DNA of 64,000 nt from Manis javanica (lineage: Eukaryota > Chordata > Mammalia > Pholidota > Manidae): positions 41,126,501 to 41,190,500 of the forward strand of contig NC_133163.1 in NCBI RefSeq assembly GCF_040802235.1. The letters are read 5' to 3'. Within the stretch, counting starts at the first letter, position 1. Each line of letters starts with the position of its first letter. The position numbers and the translations under genes were made by a program. The notes beneath the pieces are model-generated. The model was not told the DNA's origin. It ran no database searches and saw only the letters and a list, made by a program, of their open reading frames with translations. Positions 50,854 to 62,124 of this stretch are shown here, one piece after another.

Positions 50854-50906
50854 GCTGAATCCTCTGGTTTGAGGACTATCATGATTTTACTGTTGTTGCT
50901 ATTGTA
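50854..50906 (+). repeat. Direct repeat bracketing a nested LTR, copy 2
   Basis: Partner of 50207-50252, with a short insertion ('ttttactg'). Confidence 0.75.
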
Positions 50907-50973
50907 TGTCATTAGTTTGTTTGGAAGAGGAGGAATGAATAAATTGTAAGGTGAGATTTCTAGAGGGGTGGCC

Positions 50974-51334
50974 TGTGGGTAAAATTGTAATATTTCCAGA
51001 ATACCTCACCTGGCTTTAGTACATCTGCATATCAACAGGCACTCAAGGGTAGAGAGAAATGTGGCTTTAGTTCATTTGCATATCCTCAGGGGTGGAGAGA
51101 AGTTCATCTCCATGTCAATGGGTAATTACCTGGGCAACTGAGGGCATGTCTGTACCTCAGAGTTTAAAGAGTGGGGCTGGCTTGCTTGCTAGCTTGCTTC
51201 CTTCTGGAGCAGAGGAGAGAGTCGGCCCTGGACTGCAGTTTGTAGTTAAATGGGTTTTAAACTTTATTTCTCCCTTTGACTGATTTCAGTTTTTAGAGGT
51301 ATTTGCCCTGGGATTTCCTTTCTCTGGACTTGCA
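50974..51334 (+). repeat. 3' LTR of the provirus
   Basis: 361 bp, TGTGGG...CTTGCA. It has the same module order as the 5' LTR. The 'aagcaat' before the poly-A signal in the 5' copy is reduced here to 'tagttaaatggg', so the AATAAA is lost. Confidence 0.9.
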
Positions 51335-51520
51335 ACCTTCCTTGAATATAAATCCCCATATACTTGTTATTTACTTAAGATAAATTCCTAGAAGTGGAAT
51401 TGCCAGATCCAAGGATATAGGTTTTTAAGGCTTTTGACACATATTTTCAAAGTGCTTTCCAGAAAATTTAAATCAATTTACCCTCTCATCAGCAGTGATT
51501 CAGAGTATCCTTTTTTTCAA
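51335..51520 (-). repeat. L1M 3' UTR piece 3, reverse
   Basis: 'ttcctagaagtggaattgcc' and 'agcagtgattcagagtatcc' are the antisense L1 3' UTR, continuing after the provirus. Confidence 0.75.
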
Positions 51521-52384
51521 AAAATAAAAATCTTCTATTTCCCAGAGTCAAATATAAATTCTCTTCAGCAGCATGCATCATTGCTTTGCTCTACTGACAT
51601 CAGCAACCACAATTCCAGACAGCAACAAGGAGCTCTTGTGATTACTAAATGGATGCAACATTCTGCTGTTTTCCAAGGGGAGTGAAGTCGGGTCCAGCAC
51701 ACAATGCTCCAGCACACTTTCCCCAAGGGCTGCCCAGTTCCTCCTACCACCCACCCACACCCCATTCAAGGAAGGGGACTCCAAGCAGGCCCAGCCTATC
51801 TGTGATCATTCATTTTGGGACAGTGGACTTTTGTGGGTTAAAGTGAGTTACTGTCCAAGGTACAGTTATGATCTCAGAGGTCTTGTGAGCCAAGCTGATG
51901 TGAGGGGCCGCCCAGGTTCAAGGGAAAACTTTGGAGGTCAGCAGATTCCTTCAGAGGCTCCTTCGGACTATTGGGAGAATATGCCCTTGATAGGCCTCCA
52001 GAGCCAGTGGTAACTAGCTGAGGCTGATCAAGCCCTGCAGGGCCAGAGCAACCTGACCTCATTTTCCTGCCAATGCCTTTCTTTGTCAGGGGACATCACT
52101 GGCTTTAAACTAGATGGAGCAAATTCCCTAAGAGTGTATAAAATAGAGATAACAGATTAAAAGAATCCAAGGTATCTTCCTTAATAATGAAACTTCAAAT
52201 TCCATCTTTGGGTGGAAAAAAACCTACCTAATATTTCTAGAGTGAATTAAAAATTATATACCTGTGATACAATGAGTCATATGAAATACATATCTGGTCA
52301 TTCATATGACCAGATACATTTCCCAGGTGTATTTGGTCTTCATCCACAGTTTGTGAAAACACTGCAGAGTCATGAAGGTGAGAT
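51521..52384. other. Unassigned stretch with an imperfect hairpin
   Basis: No gene is recognised. The hairpin at 52283-52322 is the only visible structure. Confidence 0.45.
52283..52322. other. Imperfect inverted repeat
   Basis: 'tctggtcat' and 'atgaccaga' form arms around a 4-base loop. The outer bases 'gaaataca' and 'tacatttc' nearly extend the stem. Confidence 0.75.
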
Positions 52385-53010
52385 GGGTGTTTTGTTTGTT
52401 AATGAGAGACTTTTGGAGCCCACCTGAAGGTGGGGGCTGGAAATGGCCAATGATTTGGTCAATCATGACCATGCAACGAAGCCCTCACAAAACCCCTGAG
52501 AAGAGTTTATTGCTCTCTTCTCCATTGGATCCTGCTTCTTAGTCAGGGGAGCTTCTATGCTTGGGGAGCCAGAACACTTCCATGTGCCACCAAGCCAGTC
52601 CCCAAGCTCCACAAGGATAGAATCTCCTTTATTTGGGATCTTGTCCTGTGTATCTCTTCATCTGACTGTTAACTTGCATCTTTTATTAAACTGGTAAAAC
52701 TGTTTTCCTTAGTACTGTGAGCCACTCTAGCAAATTAACTGAACCCAAGGGGGAGGTCATGAGAACCTGCAATCTGTAGCCGGTGGGTCAGAAGCACAGG
52801 TTAACTGCCTGGGGCTTGTGACCATCTGGCGTGGGGGGTGGAGGGCAGTCCTGTAGAACGGAGCCCTTAACCTGGGGATCATGGCGCTGTCTCTGGCCCA
52901 TAGCATCAGAATTGTTGAGTTCTGGGACCCCTGGCTGGGGCTCAAGGATTCTTTGGTAGTGTCTGTGGGAAGAGGCCCTCTCACACACATTGGAATCAGG
53001 TCTGGGAACC
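52385..53010 (+). repeat. Ancient ERV-class LTR, sense orientation
   Basis: 'tttggtcaatcatgaccatg' near 52457, 'tcttttattaaactggtaaa' near 52679 (poly-A-signal region), 'gagccactctagcaaattaa' near 52720 and 'ggtcagaagcacaggttaac' near 52785 are landmarks of a widespread mammalian LTR. I know the wording but cannot name the family with certainty. ORFs here are not genes. Confidence 0.65.
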
Positions 53011-53144
53011 CAAACGGAATTATACTACTGTTACTGCTGTGTATAATACTGTTATTGTTGTTATATATAGGAAAAGACACTGTCGGAATACTTTACTTTC
53101 ATTCATTCATCAGATAATTATTCCATGCACTAGAAAATACTATT

Positions 53145-53380
53145 AGGAGTATGGCCCCTAGAGTCAGACTGCCTGGGTTCAAATCCCAGCTGCAGCTCTT
53201 GTCCTGTGACTTGCATAAGTTACTTTTCTTTCTGTGCCTCAGCTTTCTCTAGTGTGACATGGAGATAATACACCAGAGGATTTCTGTGAGGATTAAATAA
53301 TATTTTATTTACTTGCTTAGGACCTATATTAAAGAATGTCTGGAACTTAAGGCTCAATACATGCCTGCTATTATTATTCC
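53145..53380 (+). repeat. MIR SINE, nearly full length
   Basis: 'agagtcagactgcctgggtt', 'caaatcccagctgcagctct' and 'gtgaggattaaataatattt' are the head, core and 3' end of a sense MIR. Confidence 0.88.
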
Positions 53381-53439
53381 TACATATTCAGGGACTGGCT
53401 GGAAACTGGAGACGTGAAGAAAAAAAAATTCCCTAGTTA

Positions 53440-54290
53440 CCTAAGGCTTTCCTATTTGATAGAGAAGTGGAATATGTAAGCAAATCATTAGGGCAGCTTG
53501 CTAAGTGTGAAGAAGGTGCAGTGGGATCATTAAAAGGGAAGTGTTTAACTCTGCCTGAGGATGCTGGAGAAAGCTTAACTATTCCCTCCTCTGGGAGTCT
53601 GAGGCTTGAGGCTAAGTTGGAATTCGTCAGGCAGTAAAGCAGAGGAAGGGCATTCGGGCAGCACAATAATAAGCAGGAATTCATGGAGAGAAGCAATGTG
53701 GGGGAGAATACCACTCGGTCAGGCAGGCTGTGACTTAGGCTGGCAGTGGGGGAAAGGGGAGAAGAGGCAGGAACCCTCACCCGACTGCATTCATGAAGTC
53801 CTCCACATTTCGGGCATAGGAGTTCTAACTTCACCCTGTAAGGCCCCCTTTCTCTCAACCTGGAGCCTTGGGAGATTGTGCCAAGGGGAACTTCCTAAGT
53901 CACAGCCAGCCTGACAATCATAGCTTACTCAATGAGAGCTATGGCAACATATGCCATTATTTTCCGATTAAAATAAACCCAGATACTGTGGACTGTAAAA
54001 TTTGCATAACTTTTCAAGGGATTTCAGCGAAAGTTAGAACTTATAGAGGACTGCTTAAGGCTATAACTGCAGGCCTCCAAGAGCAGGTAATTATTCTCCT
54101 CTGCCATTCAGGACTGCCAGAGAGAAAAACAGGGAAAGATGGCTTGTCTGAGAAAAGCAGAAGAAACAAAGTTCTGTGTCATGTCTTGTTCAAAGACAGC
54201 TTTGCATAAATTAGGGAACCATGGAAGGATTTGAAGGAGGGAAATGTAGGTAGATTTCTCTTGAGAAGGATCATGCTGGCTTCAGTGTCA
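53440..54290 (-). repeat. L2 LINE 3' region, reverse orientation, with unassigned insert
   Basis: 'gtcaggcagtaaagcagagg' near 53627, 'ccatggaaggatttgaagga' near 54219 and 'aggatcatgctggcttcagt' near 54268 are in the antisense L2 order. Part of 53750-54180 looks inserted or too diverged to call. ORFs of 102-141 codons over it are not genes. Confidence 0.5.
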
Positions 54291-54295
54291 TTCTA

Positions 54296-54326
54296 AAATC
54301 ATAATCATAATCATAATCATCATAAT
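54296..54326. repeat. ATAATC microsatellite
   Basis: 'ataatcataatcataatcat' with a slightly shifted end. Confidence 0.9.
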
Positions 54327-54394
54327 AAAACTAGAGACAGAAAAGCCAATGAGGAGGCTATTTCCATAACCCAACCCTAGGATTGTTAGCTTCC

Positions 54395-54590
54395 CCTTTT
54401 GTTATTCTCTAATATTATCCATTTCTCTTGCATAGTATTTGGCACTTTATTTTGTGTCTGGGCTCCTTACTCAATTGTAAAGCCCATGAAATAATAAGCT
54501 ATATGTGTTATTCATTACTACATCCCCAGTGCCTAGTACTATACCTGACATATATTAGCTACTCAATAAATGGCTGTTAAATCAATGTAC
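54395..54590 (+). repeat. L2 LINE 3' end
   Basis: 'attactacatccccagtgcc', 'tagtactatacctgacatat' and 'gctactcaataaatggctgt' are the sense L2 terminus. Confidence 0.85.
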
Positions 54591-54779
54591 AAAGATAATT
54601 AAATGGAATTGTTATAAAAGTATCCTAAAGGCCTAATATTTTTTTCCTTGGAATAGACTAAAAAATAAATATCTAACTTTATTGGTCATTTGATGTTCCT
54701 TTTTATTCCTGGAATTTAAATTCTTGAAATGATACTTGCTGAGTTCATCCCAATTTTATGCATCTGATTTGTTGGTTCT

Positions 54780-54905
54780 ATAGTCATTATCCTCACAAAT
54801 GAGAGACTGAGAAGCTCAGAGAGAGATTAAATACCTTGCCAGGGTCACACAGTTGGTAAGAGAGAAAGAACTTGTTCTTATGCCTGGCTAGCTCAAGCCT
54901 GTTCT
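54780..54905 (-). repeat. MIR SINE
   Basis: 'ttaaataccttgccagggtc' and 'acacagttggtaagagagaa' mark the reverse MIR core. Confidence 0.7.
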
Positions 54906-54929
54906 CTTATTCGCTGTACTAGACTTCAG

Positions 54930-55270
54930 ACGTGGTGGGCCAACTAGAAAAAGCTTTGGGGAAGTCATGACATTTGATCCGGTTCCTAAAGGGAAGGTAA
55001 ACTTCCACATGTTTGGAAGGGGGTAGGACATTCCAATGCCAGGGGGAAAACATGAGCAGAATCCAGTGTCTGAATTCTTAGTATCCTGGGAAGAGTGAGT
55101 AAACCTATGTGGCTTAGGTATTTAGAACTCAGAGAGAAAAGAAAGAGTTAAAAGTGGGAGATCCAATAAGAAAACTTGGTTAGAGCCAGCAGTTGTCAGG
55201 CCAATATAGTCTAGGAAGAAGTGAGCCAATGCATGTTCTAAGTAGGGAGAGAGGTACTGTCAGGGCTGAC
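54930..55270 (-). repeat. L2 LINE 3' region, reverse orientation
   Basis: 'taggacattccaatgccagg' and 'gagcagaatccagtgtctga' match antisense L2. Confidence 0.55.
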
Positions 55271-58200
55271 TGACATGTGCATTATGTGAGACTTGAGCTT
55301 TTAAAGTCACTTTTGGGAAAGCCAACTCCTTGGCTTACTAGTTTCCATATCTTTAAAAAAGCAGCATATTAATTCAATTCCACTCCTCAGCTGTTAGGAA
55401 AGTGGCCTCATTAATTATCACAACTTTACTCAAAATAATTATGATAACAGGTTTTCCTTTCTCAACTGCAAATTCATCAATGGATATAAAAAATACAATT
55501 GCTTTTCTCTGCTTCTGGTTTCTGCAAAGTAAAGTAAACCACAGATTTACCTAAGGCCAAGTCTTCCCTTAGTTCATGAAATTCTACCCAGGATAGATGA
55601 ATCGTTGTCTTTTCATTACAAGACCAGGAAGAGATGCATCTGGACCCCTTGATTTCTCGCCATCATTAGATTCATCCAGGCTCAGGATTCACAATTGCTG
55701 TGGATCTTGGTGGGAAGGTTTAAAGCTTGCTTCTGCTTCTGTAGGTCTTCAGAGCAAGTATCTCCCTTCCATTTTGCTCCTCTGTCCCTTTTCCTTAATG
55801 TTAGATGTTCATCAAGCTTGCCTGGAAGGAGGATGCAAGCCAAAAACTGCATGCAGTTGGGTGAGGCCTGAACACAGAACCCCACCACAGGCAAACAGCA
55901 GCCACCCCCACCCCAGCCCTGAGGATTCTGATGCTCACATTCCCATGTCTGCACATTTATGACACAGGTATGTCCTAAACATCAAATGGAAGCTATGAAA
56001 ACAATAAGGAAAACACTCCTTTGCATTCTAAAACATGCTAATTGAAACCAGACTTTGGATCCTCATTTCTTCTAAATCCAGGTGAAAGTTCTTTATCCTT
56101 AGAAAGAAATGAATGTGAGCAGTGTTTTTCTTGGATTTGGAAAATATTACTCAAGAAGTAGATGCAGCTACATCTTCTCTGTTTGAAAATCCTCTTGGCC
56201 CTCATGCCCACCTATTTCTGTCTCCGGTTGCACAGGGTCCCCAGCCCTCACTACCCCAACTGCCCTCCCCTCTTCCCACTCCCAGCCAAATGACCCACAG
56301 GAACATACAAGGGTTACTTCCTCAGTGGACTGGGTTTTTGATAATGATAAATTGTTTATGTTGGAGCTATGGCCTGACTTTGTCAAAAGCCATATGGTGC
56401 TGAGACAAAACTGGGATGAGGAGAGAACAGCAAAGATCTGCAAGATTCGAGGCTAACCAAAGCTGTGAATTTAATGAGGTCAGAAGAGATTTAGGGAGTT
56501 CTGGCTCTTTTGGCAAAACCCCCAGTTGAACACAGGAATGCCCAGAGGCAAAAGCAACTCAACCTACAATAAATTAATAAAACAGCCTACTGATTCCAGC
56601 TTGCAGTCAACAGAGTAAACTGAGGCTGCTTCTCACCTTTCAGGAAATGAATGCTCTCCAGCCTCACAGTTTTATACTAGGTATATACCCAGTCTCCAGG
56701 GATCACAAAGGATGAAATGCTCTTGGCATGTCCCTTCCTCAGTGGTGTATTATACTGGTGTCATGTAGCATCTATAACAAAGTCCCATTTCTTTTGTGAA
56801 AGAATTTTATATATCCTTCCCAAGAGAGTTGCTAGCGTTTCAGTGGGTTAGTCAATATAAGGTTACATAATGAATAAAAAGAGCTGTATAGTTTCACTAG
56901 AAAGAAACAGGAAAGGAAAACATTCTCTATTTTCCCTTAAACTTTCCCCTTGAATGAAAAAGTCAAATATTTATCTTCCACAAGTTAACATCCACAGAAG
57001 CTATTCACCCTCCTTAATCCAATCATCTACAGAATCAAAATATTCAAATGGAATTTCTCTTAAAATATTTGTGACATGGAGTTAGTCTCACAATTTCAAA
57101 ATATTCTATCTTTAAAAATACTTAAATAATTCTGAAAGACAGTTGTACTTGATAGTAAATAAGTTGATTGCATTCATCTCAAAGCCAAGCAAATAGACCC
57201 CTAATAGTTTTAAGTGGCCCTAAACAGGCCACTATACTGGAAAGAATCAGAAGTAGATATTTGCATATGGGGTATTACAAGGATTATTTATTTAGTACAC
57301 AGATTATTACATAGATAAGAGAGTCAGGAAGTATGACCTGGGCTCCTATTTTGGTAAGGGTAGGGAGTTGGAGATAATTCACAGCAGATACGCTAATACA
57401 AGGCTCAAAGCTGCAGTGAACAGCAGCTGACACAGAGAGGGAGGGAGTGACAGTGATAGTATGCTCTGAGCGGAAGATTAAACACCTGAGTGGGGAGGTA
57501 GGAGCTTCAGAGACAGCAGTAGAGAGGACTGTGAAAGTTTAGATGGGCTACATATTGCTTTTGCCCTTGATTCCCTCACGGATTTAGAAAGCATCCAGGG
57601 TCAGCAGCAGATCGGCACTCTGAGCAGCAGTGACAGGATAAAGCTGGCAACTGAGGCAGGATGAAGAAGGGAAGGAACAAAGAAGGTGGAGTGACCCAGG
57701 AAGAGAAGCCAAACAGAGCAGGCTACCCTGTCCGTTTTGCCTTCCATTAAGGCTTCAGCAGATGATAAGGAAATCTGAGCCAGTCAGTGAAAAGAGAAGA
57801 GCAGATTTGTGGTATGAATTCACTCAGCCTTGGAGAGAACAGCTCCCAGAAGGAAATGGTGAGGTAGGAACTCTGGTTATTGATGGAATTAGGGTGAACA
57901 CAAGGGTTGTCATTTGTAATCATTTAAACTCCAGGGAAGAGGAGAGCTTCGAATCATCAGCATTACTAGATTATGTAAAGCCTATTATAGAAAAAAATAG
58001 ACTAGCTCTACAAAAATGATTTTTTAGCAATTCTGTTTAGCAGGCCAAGGCTAAAGATCAACTGTTCAAAAATAACAATGAAAACAGTAAGTTTATGCTT
58101 AGGTAAAGACATTGTAATGTTCTAATAGTTGTAGGAAAGTAAAAACATTTGAAATTTATATGTGAAGATTATACACATGAGAAAGAGGAGTGGGGTTAAA

Positions 58201-59094
58201 TCCCTATGATGTACTTTTCAATTAGAGGTGGGGAAGGTAGGCAGAAGGATGAATGGAAGATGGACAGATAGATGGGTGGGTAAGTAGGTCAACTGATTAA
58301 TGAATAAATCCCAAAAATAGGGCAATGTGCAGAAAAATATATTTGGATGTTTTAAGAGAATAAATCCCTAGGTTTATATCCTCTTAAAAATAGAATTTTA
58401 TGTAATCTTTGTAATGGTAAAAGTAAAACATACTCACACAAATAGTCCAATTCACGTCAAAACAAGAAGAGGCCTACACCGCTGGACCAGTTAACATGAA
58501 TGAAGAGCTGAGCCAGTAACATCCGCCAAGATGAATGTAGAGAAGGCTCCAGAGGCTATAAAAAGAGAAGACAGAGAGGAAGAGGCTTCCAGAAGAAAAT
58601 GAGAAAAATAAAGGCAGTGGATTTAGGACTTAGGAGTAAGAATGGATGGGTCAGAGAGGGAAACATGGGGAAGAATAAGAAACTAACAAATGAAAGAAAA
58701 ATCTATCAGGCATTACAGAGGTTGGGAAACAAAAAGGAGATGCCTGAATACTTCTGGTAAAAGTGAGGATTTTCCATTTGAAAGGCTTGCCAGCCTGTGA
58801 GCCAGGACGGTGATGGCCGCCAGCCTTATCGTGCAGGCTGTGCACATGCCAAGGTACCCGTCCACCCAGCTCCAGGCGGTGGCCGGCAGCCTTGCAGGCT
58901 CAAAAGCTGAATTTTCAGTGCTGGACTGGCTCCAGAGTCCAGGCTCACAGAGATTCAGAAACCAGAATGTCGATGCATACACACACAAGCACACTCTTTC
59001 CCACAGGCCTTCTCCAGAGGAAACTGAATTACAATGAGAAGATCACTTGATGAGCATGGCATTGGCACCAGAGAACCCTTGAAGCATCAAGAAT
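55271..59094. other. Long unassigned intergenic stretch
   Basis: 3.8 kb with no named repeat and no recognised gene. Frames of 85-121 codons occur (55597-55962, 56122-56403, 57762-58019, 58810-59037), with shadows opposite. None shows a domain that I know or an obvious splice context. 58790-58920 is GC-richer with a few CpGs. It is the largest repeat-poor block here. Confidence 0.45.
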
Positions 59095-59205
59095 AAAAGC
59101 CTAGGCTACAGAGCACATGGGTATGTCGCTTGCTAGCAGTGTGGTTTAGGCACGTGATTTAATCTTTCTGTCTCAGTTTTCTCATCTACAAAATGGGACA
59201 TTCTT
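59095..59205 (+). repeat. MIR SINE
   Basis: 'tgctagcagtgtggtttagg' and 'tgtctcagttttctcatcta' are the sense MIR core. Confidence 0.75.
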
Positions 59206-59207
59206 TC

Positions 59208-60610
59208 AGTTGCCTATTCCTATGTAACAATTCACTCTGAATTTTAGTGACTTAACACAACAATCCTCCCCCCACCCCCAAATTTGCCACTTGGCAAGAC
59301 TTGGCAGAGATAACTCCCATATGCTTCTCATGGCATTAGCTGGAGTGGCCCACTGAGGGGCTGGGGTCCTTTTACAAGATGGTAAGTTGGTGATGACTCT
59401 TGTCTGGGCCTCAGCTGCAACTATGGGCCCAGGCTTCACTTCCTCAGTGTGGGTCTTTCTATTAATTTCTGAGGTTTCCCCAGACAATGGTGGCTGGATT
59501 CCAAGAACAAGTGTCCTGTGGGACATAAAATAAAAGCTGTGCATTCTTAAGACTTGTGCACAGAGACTGGAACATGCCATATTCTGTTGGTCCAGTAGTC
59601 ATGACGCACAGATTTAAATAGGGCCATACGCACCTCTCAGGGGGAACATGTGAAAGACCTGGGCCATTGGTTTAAAACTGCAAGAGTCTGGCCTCTGGCC
59701 ACAAATTGTTTACATTCCTCCTACAAGCAAAATACACACACCTTCCCAAGATCCCCATTACAACATCAAGCTTCTTTTTGTTTTGTACTGCTTCTCTCTT
59801 TAGGCCAAGCTAACAGTGATTCCACTGGAACAATTCATTTAAAAACTGTGTGGTTTTTGTATAAATCATATTGAGGTCATTCCATTAGACAAGAGCCACA
59901 CTGCAATTTTCTTCAGGATAAGTCCTTTCCTACCTGAGCTTCCTGTAAGGTTTGCTATCTTTTAGACTCTTAGAAGCTTTTGTTTTTAATGAGGAGTTTC
60001 TAAGAAGCTTTTCTTCAGATTCTTAGAGGACCTTTGTCTGAAAAGTTCTACTAGGCACTGCCTTAGATCTTCTGAAGTCTCACAAAGTATTAGATAGTCC
60101 CACTCTGGGTTTGATCTTAGGCCTGAGGCCCTTTCTTAATTGAGTATTTTCTGGAGAAGCTAAGAAGGAAATAGCTTTTTTTTCACATCTAGCAAGTCCT
60201 GGCTTTTTTATACATAATAGTTCATTCTTTAACTCTATCACTACCTCTCTTTTTTTTTTTTTACCATAGACAATGAGAAGAAACCAGGCAGCCCTTCTAA
60301 TATTCTTCCTGAAAATCTCCTTAGCTAGAGAATTTACTATGTGTATTTTCCTATTTTCCACACTACTTCAGGCAACAGTGCTACCAAATCTTCCAGCACT
60401 CTGTAGCATAGATCCCCTTGATTCCAGCTTCTAATAACATTTTCCTTCATTTCCTTTCTGCCCTCACCAGCAGCTTCCTCCAGGCCCTATAAAGCTTCTG
60501 CTCACACCCTCCTAGAGGCCCAGCTACCTGCTACCCTCCACCTGGTCTCAAGCCAATTCCACATTTTAACTTTTTAATATACAGTGCCCCAACTCCAGGT
60601 ACCAAAATTA
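59208..60610 (-). mobile_element. MaLR LTR plus internal relic, reverse orientation
   Basis: The left part starts 'gttgcctattcctatgtaac', an inverted MaLR/ERVL LTR 3' end. The interior includes 'tctttaactctatcactacc' near 60230, 'accatagacaatgagaagaa' near 60264 and 'ggcccagctacctgctaccc' near 60518. It ends 'ccaactccaggtaccaaaat', the phrase that normally abuts an inverted MaLR LTR. It is non-coding, so only a fossil. Boundaries between LTR and interior are not resolved. Confidence 0.55.
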
Positions 60611-60659
60611 ACTTGGTTTCTTATGAATCAATTTATCATTTACTCCACTAATAACTATG

Positions 60660-60760
60660 TCCTTATAGAGTTGCTGTGAGGATCAACTTAGTTAATGCCT
60701 ATAAAGTGCTGATAGCACATATGACTCCATAGAGGTTTTCTGTTATATAAATGCTTACCA
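60660..60760 (+). repeat. MIR SINE, 3' half
   Basis: 'gagttgctgtgaggatcaac' then 'tgcctataaagtgctgatag' is the sense MIR 3' half. Confidence 0.6.
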
Positions 60761-61442
60761 TGAGTGTTTGGTGTACTGCCTGAGAATATCTAATACTTTG
60801 CTATAGAAAATAAAAAATAAATGAGATACACAAAACTTGTAAATATTACACATGTATATTTATTCACATATAATCTCAGTTCACATATCCATGTAAATTA
60901 GTAACCTGGATAGCATATTTACACATAAAAACCGTAAATAGAGCATGATACACGTTCAATATGCTTTATTTATGTTTTCCGGATTAAAAAAACACAGAAT
61001 GGAAGATGAAAGAATGATAATAGGCTAGGAGATAAAAAAGAGTGGAAGGATCAAGAAACACTAAGGAGGAAGTAATATTCCTGATGCACTAAAACATGAG
61101 ACACATGAGACTCTTAGAGTTCGTGAGGGCTACTCTGACCACCCACTGGAGGCCACCCCTGCTTGTGTCACTGGCTTACAGCTGCTCAGTAGGCTAATGA
61201 CAAGCGACAGTTGAGTCACTCCAATAAAGTGTAACTGAGCCCAGACACCTTCTGCCTGACTGGATTCCCTCCTGAGACCTCAGTCCTGGGCCTTGAAACC
61301 ACATCATTGGCCGAGAAGACTAACATGGCAGAGGGGTGGACAGTCACACGACCATCATGCAACCAGGGACTCTGCTGGTGTGGTCTTTCCACCAACCTCA
61401 CACCATACCTAATTGGGTTAATTTATCCCGGTTCTTCCACCT
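60761..61442. other. Unassigned intergenic stretch
   Basis: Nothing recognised. Confidence 0.5.
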
Positions 61443-61880
61443 TGCATTGGGTTGAGCTGTCTCCCAAAAAGAAATGTTATTGAAGTCCTCACCCAGGTAC
61501 CTGTGAATGCCACAGTTTTGGAAATGGGTCTTGTCAGGTGTAATCAAGTTAAGAAGAAGTCATACTGGAGTAAGGTGGGCCCTAAATCACATCACTGGTG
61601 TCCTCATAAAAGACATACACACACACACACACACGCAGAGGGAGGATGGCATGTATGGACAGAGGCAGAGATGGGAGTGATGCATTTATAAGCCAAGGAA
61701 CACCAAGGATTGCGGGGAACAGGCAGGGACGTATCCCCATCTTGAGGCTTCAGAGTGGGAGTGGCCCTGCCAGCACGCTGATTTCAGACTTCCGGCCTTC
61801 AGAGCCGAGACAATCAGTGTCTGTTGTTTTAAAGCCGGCCAGTTTGTAATACTTTGTTACGGCAGCCCAAAGATACTAAG
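61443..61880 (+). repeat. MLT1-type MaLR solo LTR, sense orientation
   Basis: It begins 'tgcattgggttgagctgtct' and ends 'gcagcccaaagatactaag'. In order are 'gtgtaatcaagttaagaaga', 'caaggaacaccaaggattgc' and 'tgttgttttaaagccggcca'. A CA run expands its middle (61617-61634). The overlapping ORFs at 61452-61849 belong to this LTR. Confidence 0.88.
61615..61634. repeat. CA microsatellite inside an LTR
   Basis: 'acacacacacacacacac' with a following 'gcag'. Confidence 0.9.
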
Positions 61881-62124
61881 ATGCCTTCCTTCTTGCTGTG
61901 AGTTTTAAATGAGCTATAAAAATAAGTTAGTCTATTAGAATATATAAATTTGGTCTGTGGGCCTTTCTGTTCTGTGACCCCTGGGGCAGTCGTGTGGCAG
62001 CGCACTCTGCGGCTGCCACTGCACCAGGTCATATCCCACATGCCAAGTCAGAGATGATCACGTCTGGCTTGGACAGTACTGGGGGATGCACTGATAACTT
62101 CTGTCCTCTGGTTTGCAACTTTTA

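Larger units (their letters stand above)
48632..51334 (+). mobile_element. ERVL-like provirus with two LTRs, internally deleted
   Basis: 5' LTR 48632-48991, interior 48992-50973, 3' LTR 50974-51334. Flanking bases ACCAT (48627-48631) and ACCTT (51335-51339) are a 5-bp target-site duplication with one mismatch. The LTRs differ by roughly a tenth of positions by eye, including small indels, so it is old but younger than the L1 it interrupts. The interior begins with 'tctggtggcagccaacagga' (primer-binding-site area; the tRNA is not assigned). Before the 3' LTR is a purine-rich 'agaggggtgg'. gag, most of reverse transcriptase and env are absent. A different LTR is nested inside (50342-50785). The 5-bp duplication and the pol relic suggest class III (ERVL); no database check was possible. 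Confidence 0.85.

Noticed and set aside
53433..54209. ORFs of 102-141 codons on both strands
   Set aside because: They overlap a diverged antisense L2, and no domain is visible.
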